The notes under the pieces: generated by a model
Seen by the model: the letters and a program-made list of their open reading frames with translations, nothing else
Databases searched by the model: none
Told to the model about the DNA's origin: nothing
Made by a program: the position numbers and the translations under genes
Source of the DNA: Balaenoptera acutorostrata
Lineage: Eukaryota; Chordata; Mammalia; Artiodactyla; Balaenopteridae
NCBI RefSeq assembly: GCF_949987535.1
Contig: NC_080078.1
Coordinates: forward strand, 52,478,207-52,542,206
Length of the DNA: 64,000 nucleotides
Direction: 5' to 3'
Shown: piece by piece, positions 57,111 to 64,000 of the stretch
How positions within the stretch are numbered: position 1 is the stretch's first letter
Layout of the letters: every line of letters starts with the position of its first letter

Positions 57111-57482
57111 GGCTGCTGGGACCCATTTCATCCTGGTCTAAACCACCTTAAAATGCATCAGCATGAGTACTTTCATCTTTGAATGAGAGGAGAAAAAATG
57201 TGCAGAAAAAGAACTGTTTGTTCTAATATAGCTGATGGTCAATTTTTGTTCTGTTTTACATAAAATAGACTCTTAGAGATTTTGAGTTATATATTATAAC
57301 ACACATACATATCACAGCCATAGACATTCTTGTTTTGATGGTAAGCCAAAATGTGGGTGAACTATAACTTTTTTTTTCAAATTACCCACAGGTGACAGGT
57401 CAGTATATTTTGGCTTTAAGAGCTAAATTCAGTTGTCTACAGTGCTGCTTGTGTTGGTTTTGTACTTAATAAAAACAAGAAC
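57111..57482. other. Unassigned, possible 3' UTR or intron
   Basis: No repeat recognised. Contains aataaa at 57468. Confidence 0.35.
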
Positions 57483-57665
57483 TAACATTTTTTTACCATT
57501 CACTGTTGGCCAGGTACTTTACACAGGCCATTTCCACTTTATCGTGAGGACCACTCTAGGTTACAGAAAATAGTGTCCATCTTCACTTTTCAGATGAGTA
57601 AATAAATTTGGGGAATAGTGAATTGGCCCAAATCATACAGTTAGTACAAGGTGGAACCATGGCTG
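57483..57665 (-). repeat. MIR
   Basis: gccaggtactttacacagg, cacttttcagatgagtaaa, gaattggcccaaatcatac and gtacaaggtggaacc are the complement of MIR in the right order. The 105-codon frame from 57608 runs out of it. Confidence 0.75.
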
Positions 57666-58278
57666 TCAATTTCAAAGCCAACCCCTTCCTCTTGAAGGTT
57701 AAAAATGGAAATATGAAATTTAATTTACATCTGTACTTCATATTAAGATGCACATTATCATCAGGTTCAGAATCGGATAGCTGTTACCTGAATATTCAGA
57801 TTGCTTTTTTTAGGTCAATAGTGGCGATATGGCTTTATCAAAGACATATAAATAAAGGTTTCTTAGTGGGTTGTTTAAAGAGAAAGAAATTAGAGAGTTT
57901 TAGTGATGATCTAGGCACATATTAAAGTAAGTTAATGACATCTGTTTTTCTTAGTGTTTTGCAGAATAAATAGAAAATGAAAAGTAATGCTAAATTTTAC
58001 AAAATAAACTCAAAGCAAATATTGGTTAATTATATGGAAAACGTAATATAATGGTACTAATAAAGTATAAAGTAAGATGCATTTCATTCATTTTATTTTT
58101 CTGCATCAAGGTATTACTTTTGTAAAATATGTTGAGTTGTCTTATTGTTATGCAGTAGACCCATATGGTTTTATCAGTCTTGAAATCGCATTTCCTGACA
58201 AGGTGACTTATCTTCTGATACTCTGAAATATATGAAGAGAATCTCACAAGACTTTAAAAGGAAATTGTGTCTACTTAT
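57666..58278. other. Unassigned sequence
   Basis: No gene or repeat recognised. Confidence 0.4.
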
Positions 58279-58291
58279 ATTTTAGCTGACT

Positions 58292-58694
58292 TCTTAAAAA
58301 CTTTTATTTTTTGGCTGTGTTGGGTCTTCGTTGCTGCGTGCGGGCTTCTCTAGTTGCGGCGAGCGGACACTACTCTTCGTTGTGGTGCACAGGCTTCTCA
58401 TTGCAGTGGCTTCTCTTGTTGGCGGAGCACGGGCTCTAGACGTGCAGGCTTCAATAGTTGCAGCATGCAGGCTCAGTAGTTGCAGCACGTGGGCCCTAGA
58501 GAGCACAGGGCTTCAGTAGTTCCAGTGCATGAGCTCAGTAGTGGTGGTGTGCAGGCTCTAGGGTGCGTGGGCTTCAGTAGTTTTGGCGCATGGGCTTGCT
58601 CTGCGGCATGTGGGATCTTCCTGGACTAGAGATCGAACCCGTGTACCCTGCATTAGCAAGTGGATTCTTAACTGCTGTGCCACCAGGGAAGTCC
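58292..58694 (-). mobile_element. CHR SINE, internally expanded
   Basis: Head gccaccagggaagtcc at the right, gttgggtcttcgttgctgcg at the left. The imperfect duplication attttagctgact (58279-58291) and attttagatgatt (58695-58707) flanks it. It is longer than other copies (about 400 bp) because the gcaggctcagtagttgc segment is repeated with variants three or four times. Confidence 0.88.
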
Positions 58695-58708
58695 ATTTTA
58701 GATGATTT

Positions 58709-59449
58709 TGAACACATAAGAAGTGAGCTTTCAGAATCATCCTATTTCGTGTTACGTATGCAAAACATTGCCTTCTGCAAATCCTACTGATCCCAACAAT
58801 GGTAGTTTAAAACATAGGGTGTGCTTTTGCAGAGGTGATTTTACCAACAAATTACTTTCCATGAACTACAACTAAATCAAGGTTAACTTTAAACAGTTTA
58901 AAATTTTGAGAAGTAAACTTAATTGGAAAAATTTTGTAGCAGCTTTAAAACATAAATCTGTATTCCTAAGGAAGTCCTTCTTTTTCACACACACACACAC
59001 ACACACTGTATTTTATTTTTACAAGAGATAAATAAACTGACACCAAGCATTGTAAATGGATGACCACAACAAAAGCAACAATGATTGCAATTACCAAACA
59101 CGAAACACATTCATAGTATGTCATAATATTGACATTCAGTCCAGTAATCCTCCACTGTAACAGCTCCTTTACTTTGCAGTGAAAATTGGTTTGTATATTT
59201 TTTGCCTCTGAGTCATTGTGGGATTTTTTTTTTTATTCAAACAGAAAGTCACAAAAATTATAATCATCCTCATCAGTTCACTCAGTCCCATGTAATTAAT
59301 TTTTTTTTCATCTTGATCTTTTGTTAGTACTTTTATGAATTCATCAGTTTTCCATTACAGTTCTGAAAATGCTTATTCAGTCAGTTCAGCAGTATAGTTA
59401 GTTACCAGAAACCTGTACTTGTCAGAGTCTTTTCCATGAATTCCTTGAA
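58709..59449. other. Unassigned with a (CA)n microsatellite
   Basis: (CA)n at about 58986-59006. The rest is unassigned AT-rich sequence with oligo-T at 59225 and 59302. Confidence 0.5.
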
Positions 59450-59463
59450 GATGAAACCCTTTT

Positions 59464-59752
59464 TTTTTTTTTTTTAATTAATTTATTTATGGCTATGTTG
59501 GGTCTTCGTTTCTGTGCGAGGGCCTTCTCTAGTTGTGGCAAGCGGGGGCCACTCTTCATCGCGGTGCGCGGGCCTCTCACTGTCGTGGCCTCTCCTGTTG
59601 CGGAGCACAGGCTCCAGACGCGCAGGCTCAGTAGTTGTGGCTCACGGGCCCAGTCGCTCCGCGGCATGTGGGATCTTCCCAGACCAGGGCTCAAACCCGT
59701 GTCCCCTGCATTGGCAGGCAGATTCTCAACCACTGCGCCACCAGGGAAGCCC
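59464..59752 (-). mobile_element. CHR-type SINE, young
   Basis: T-tract at 59461-59475, body from 59491, head gccaccagggaagccc ending 59752. The 14-bp duplication gatgaaaccctttt is at 59450-59463 and 59753-59766. CpG dinucleotides are largely intact, so it is likely recent. Confidence 0.93.
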
Positions 59753-59766
59753 GATGAAACCCTTTT

Positions 59767-60046
59767 ATAGGAACATTTTTGCAAAAGCATCAGAGTACAC
59801 CCAGGACTGTCTGTAAATGACAAAAGACTTAAAAATGACCACGGTTAAAGATTTGATGGAAGTTCATAATAATGCAATTGACAAGGAAATTTAGTTATTT
59901 CTAAGATATACATTTTAAAGTAATAACTAGAATTATGACTTATAACATTATACCAGAGCATATAAGATTTTTAGAAATTTCATGTAATGCCTGAAACATT
60001 TATAGTAACATATTTCCATACAAATAACCCAAAGAAAGTTCAATAT
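59767..60046. other. Unassigned sequence
   Basis: Nothing recognised. Confidence 0.4.
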
Positions 60047-63000
60047 TAGTTGTTTTTTGTTTTTTGTTTTTTTTTTGGTTTGTTTTTTTATACTGCAGGT
60101 TCTTATTAGTCATCAATTTTATACACATCAGTGTATACATGTCAATCCCAATCGCCCAATTCAGCACACCACCATCCCCACCCCACCGCGGTTTTCCCCC
60201 TTGGTGTCCATATGTTCGTTCTCTACATCTGTGTCTCAACTTCTGCCCTGCAAACCAGTTCATCTGTACCATTTTTCTAGGTTCCACATACATGCGTTAA
60301 TATACGATATTTGTTTTTCTCTTTCTAACTTACTTCACTCTGTATGACAGTCCCTAGGTCCATACACATCTCAACAAATGACTCAATTTCGTTCCTTTTT
60401 ATGGCTGAGTAATATTCCATTGTATATATGTACCACATCTTCTTTATCCAGTCGTCTGTCGATGGACATTTAGGTTGCTTCCATGACCTGGCTATTGTAA
60501 ATAGTGCTGCAATGAACATTGGGGTGCATGTGTCTTTTTGAATTGTGGTTTTCTCTGGGTATATGCCCAGTAGTGGGATTGCTGGGTCATATGGTAATTC
60601 TATTTTTAGTTTTTCAAGGAACCTCCATACTGTTCTCCATAGTGGCTGTATCAATTTACATTCCCACCAACAGTGCAAGAGGATTCCCTTTTCTCCACAC
60701 CCTCTCCAGCATTTGTTTGTAGATTTTCTGATGATGCCCATTCTAACTGGTGTGAGATGATACCTCACTGTAGTTTTGATTTGCATTTCTCTAATAATTA
60801 GTGATGTTGAACAGCTTTTCATGTGCTTCTTGGCCATCTATATGTCTTCTTTGGAGAAATGTCTATTTAGGTCTTCTGCCCATTTTTGGATTGGGGTGTT
60901 TGTTTCTTTAATATTGAGCTGCATGAGCTGTTTATATATATTGGAGATTAATCCTTTGTCCGTTGATTCATTTGCAAATATTTTCTCCCATTCTGAGGGT
61001 TGTCTTTTCATCTTGTTTATGGTTTCCTTTGCTCTGCAAAAGCTTTGAAGTTTAATTAGTTCCCATTTGTTTATTTTTGCTTTTATTTCCTTTAGGAGAT
61101 AGATCAAAAAAGATCTTGCTGTGATTTATGTCAAAGAGTGTTCTGCCTATGTTTTCCTCTAAGAGTTTTATAGTGTCTGGTCTTACATTTAGGTCTCTAA
61201 TCCATTTTGAGTTTATTTTTCTGTATGGTGTGAGAGAGTGTTCTAATTTCATTCTTTTACATGTAGCTGTCCATTTTTCCCAGCACCACTTATTGAAGAG
61301 ACTGTCTTTTTTCCATTGTATATCCTTGACTCTTTTGTCATACATTAGTTGACCATAGGTGCGTGGGTTTATTTCTGGGTTTTCTATCTTGTTCCATTGA
61401 TCTATGTTTCTGTTTTTGTGCCAGTACCATATTGTCTTGACTACTGTAGCTTTGTAGTATAGTCTGAAGTCAGGGAGTCTGATTCCTCCAGCTCTGTTTT
61501 TATCCCTCAAGACTGCTTTGCCTATTCGGGGTCTTTTGTGTCTCCATACAAATTTTAAGATGATTTGTTCTAGTTCCGTAAAAAATGCCATTGGTAATTT
61601 GATAGGGATTGCATTGCATCTGTAGATTGCTTTGGGCAGTATACTCATTTTCACAATATTGATTCTTCCAATCCAAGAACATGGTATATTTCTCCATCTG
61701 TTGGTATAATCTTTAATTTCTTTCATCAGTGTCTTATAGTTTTCTACATACAGGTCTTTTGTCTCCCTAGGTAGGTTTATTCCTACGTATTTTATTCTTT
61801 TTGTTGCAAATGGGAGTGTTTCCATAATTTCTCTTTCAGATTTTTCATCATTAGGGTATAGGAATGCAGGAGATTTCTGTGCATTAATTTTGTATCCTGC
61901 AACTTTACCAAATTCATTGATTAGCTCTAGTAGTTTTCTGGGGGCATTTTTAGGATGCTCTATGTATAGTACCATGTCATCAGCAGACAGTGACAGTTTT
62001 ACTTCTTCTTTTCCAATTTGTATTCCTTTTATTTCTTTTTCTTCTCTGATTGCCATAGCTAGTAATTCCAAAACTATGTTGAATAATAGTGCTGAGAGTG
62101 GACAACCTTGTCTTCTTCCTGACCTTAGAGGAAATGCTTTCAGTTTTTCACCATTGAGAATGATGTTTGCTGTGGGTTTCTCGTATATGGCCTTTACTAT
62201 GTTGAGGTAGTTTCCCTCTTTTCCCACTTTCTGGGGAGTTTTTATCATAAATGGGTGTTGAATTTTGTCCAAAGCTTTTTCTGCATCTATTGAGATGATC
62301 ATATGGTTTTTATGTTTCAATTTGTTAATATGGTTTATCACATGGATTGATTTGCATATATTGAAGAATCCTTGCATCCCTGGGATAAATCCCACTTGAT
62401 CATGGTGTATGATCCTTTTAATGTGTTGGATTCTGTTTGCTAGTATTTTGTTGAGGATTTTTGCATCTATATTCATCAGTGATATTGGTCTGTATTTTTC
62501 TTTTTTTGTGCTATCTTTGTCTGTTTTGTTTTCTGGGTGATAGTGGCCTCATGGAATGAGTTTGGGAGTGTTCCTTCCTCCACAATTTTTTGGAAGAGTT
62601 TGAGAATGATGGTGTTAGCTCTTCTCTACATGTTTGATGGAATTCACCTGTGAAGCCACCTGGTCCTGGACTTTTGTTTGTTGGAAGATTTTTAATCACA
62701 GTTTCAATTTCATTACTTGTGATTGTTCTGTTCATATTTTTTATTTCTTCCTGGTTTAGTCTTGGAAGGTTATACATTTCTAAGAATTTGTCCATTTCTT
62801 CCAGGTTGTCCATTTTATTGGCATAGAGTTGCTTGTAGTAGTCTCTTAGGATGCTTTGTATTTCTGTGGTGTCTGTTGTAACTTCTCCTTTTTCATTTCT
62901 AATTTTATTCATTTGAGTCCTCTCCCTCTTTTTCTTGATGAGTCTGGCTAATGGTTTATCAATTTTGTTGATCTTCTAAAAGAACCAGCTTTTAGTTTTA

Positions 63001-63865
63001 TTGATCTTTGCTATTGTTTTCTTTGTTTCTATTTCATTTATTTCTACACTGATCTTTATGATTTCTTTCCTTCTTCTAACTTTGGAATTTGTTTGTTCTT
63101 CTTTCTCTAGTTCCTTTAGGTGTAAGGTTAGATTGTTTACTTGAGATTTTTCTTGTTTCTTCAGGTAGGCTTTTATAGCTATAAACTTCCCTCTTAGAAC
63201 TGCTTTTGCTGCATCCCATAGGTTTTGGATCATCGTGTTTTCATTGTCATTTGTCTCTAGGTATTTTTTGATTTCCTCTTTGATTTCTTCAGTGATCTCT
63301 TGGTTATTTAGTAACGTATTGTTTAGCCTCCATGTGTTTGTGTTTTTACGTTTTTTTCCCCTGTAATTCATTTCTAATCTCATAGCGCTGTGGTCAGAAA
63401 AGATGCTTGATATGATTTCAATTTTCTTAAATTTACTGAGGCTTGATTTGTGACCCAGGATTTGATTTATCCTGGAGAATGTTTCATGCGCACTTGAGAA
63501 GAAAGTGTAATCTGCTGTTTTTGGATGGAATGTCCTATAAATATCAATTAAATCTATCTGTTCTATTGTGTCCTTTAAAGCTTCTGTGTCTTTATTTATT
63601 TTCATTTTGGATGATCTGTCCATTGGTGTAAGTGAGATGTTAAAGTCCCTCATTATTATTGTGTTACTGTCAATTTCCTCTTTTATAGCTGTTAGCAGTT
63701 GCCTTATGTATTGAGGTGCTCCTATGTTGGGGGCATATATATTTATAATTGTTATATCTTCTTCTTGGATTGATCCCTTGATCATTATGTAGTGTCCTTC
63801 CTTGTCTCTTGTAACATTCTTTATTTTAAAGTCTATTTTATCTGATATGAGTACAGCTACTCCAG
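60047..63865 (-). mobile_element. Long L1, minus strand
   Basis: Tail of T with occasional G at 60050-60090, then a 3' UTR of the lineage with aggttcttattagtcatc and ctctacatctgtgtctc, as at 25060-25250. It continues through nearly all of ORF2 to the SINE at 63866. The 5' part lies beyond the window. No duplication can be read on the right. Confidence 0.92.
60277..63865 (-). pseudogene. L1 ORF2 remnant, minus strand
   Basis: Frames in order on the minus strand: 62976-63785 (269 codons, endonuclease; [43 protein letters not shown]), 62511-62912 ([15 protein letters not shown]), 61052-62476 (474 codons, reverse transcriptase) and 60325-60837 (C-terminus, [20 protein letters not shown]). The RT motif reads LSADDMVLY: Phe to Ser before the catalytic Asp pair. 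The metal-site MRDFNISL replaces the usual GDFN (Gly to Arg). Frameshifts near 62500 and 62940 and near 60840 inactivate it. Otherwise it is close to full length. Confidence 0.92.
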
Positions 63866-64000
63866 CATTCTTTTTTTTTTTTTTTTTTTTTTTTAATGAG
63901 GATCTTGAATCACATGTGTATGTTTGATTGATTGATTGATTGATTGATTTTGGCTGTGTTGGGTCTTCGTTTCTGTGCGAGGGCTTTCTCCAGTTGTGGC
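63866..64000 (-). mobile_element. CHR SINE, partial at window end
   Basis: Body starts at 63951 (ttggctgtgttgggtcttcg), preceded by a (GATT)n tract (63924-63950). A 28-nt non-SINE segment then lies between that tract and a T28 run at 63866-63893. The head lies beyond the window. It is inserted in the L1 endonuclease region. Confidence 0.85.

Noticed and set aside
60325..63785. Long minus-strand frames as a novel multi-gene cluster
   Set aside because: All are pieces of L1 ORF2 in order, with endonuclease and reverse transcriptase motifs.

Overview
The window looks like nuclear DNA from a cetacean or a close cetartiodactyl relative. It carries many copies of the tRNA-derived CHR-type SINE (head gcttccctggtggcgcagtgg, tail gttgggtcttcg on the other strand), an L1 5' UTR of the cetartiodactyl kind, several L1 3' UTR lineages, and older eutherian repeats (MIR, L2, MaLR LTRs, hAT, Tigger, mariner). 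There are no operons, no bacterial signals, no CRISPR arrays and no intact single-exon genes. Almost every long open frame is L1 ORF1/ORF2 debris or an antisense shadow of a SINE. Family names come from recalled consensus features, not from a search.

Layout. 1-1170: CpG-rich L1 5' UTR, minus strand. 1.2-18.9 kb: mostly unassigned AT-rich sequence with scattered old repeats, one CHR SINE, a 0.9-kb L1 tail, a locus where the same target-site duplication occurs three times (9.76-10.28 kb), a near-perfect hairpin (15.54-15.66 kb) and a 41-bp tandem duplication (17.16 kb). 18.99-25.40 kb: a large plus-strand L1 inserted in an old hAT element. It holds a second L1 at its ORF1/ORF2 junction, and that second L1 holds a SINE. 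25.4-33.5 kb: old LTRs, MIR, L2, Tigger-like elements and an L1/SINE nest. 33.5-38.3 kb: ancient minus-strand LINE split by a younger L1 and a SINE. 38.3-45.7 kb: Tigger and hAT remnants and a short L1 tail. 45.67-48.02 kb: a minus-strand L1 lacking both its centre and its 3' end. 48-60 kb: mostly unassigned, with SINEs, L2, MIR and Tigger. 60.05-63.87 kb: long minus-strand L1 ORF2, interrupted at the window end by another SINE.

The best candidate for a host gene is a plus-strand series of short exon-like blocks at 51644-51698, 55558-55749 and 57061-57110, with a weaker one at 17661-17744. The first two have good splice sites. Each of the three main blocks is open in only one frame, and the reading frames connect across the introns. 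If real, much of the right half of the window is intronic. I do not recognise the protein. Everything else records retrotransposon activity: nested insertions, target-site duplications, 3' transductions, and a chimeric, prematurely ended L1.
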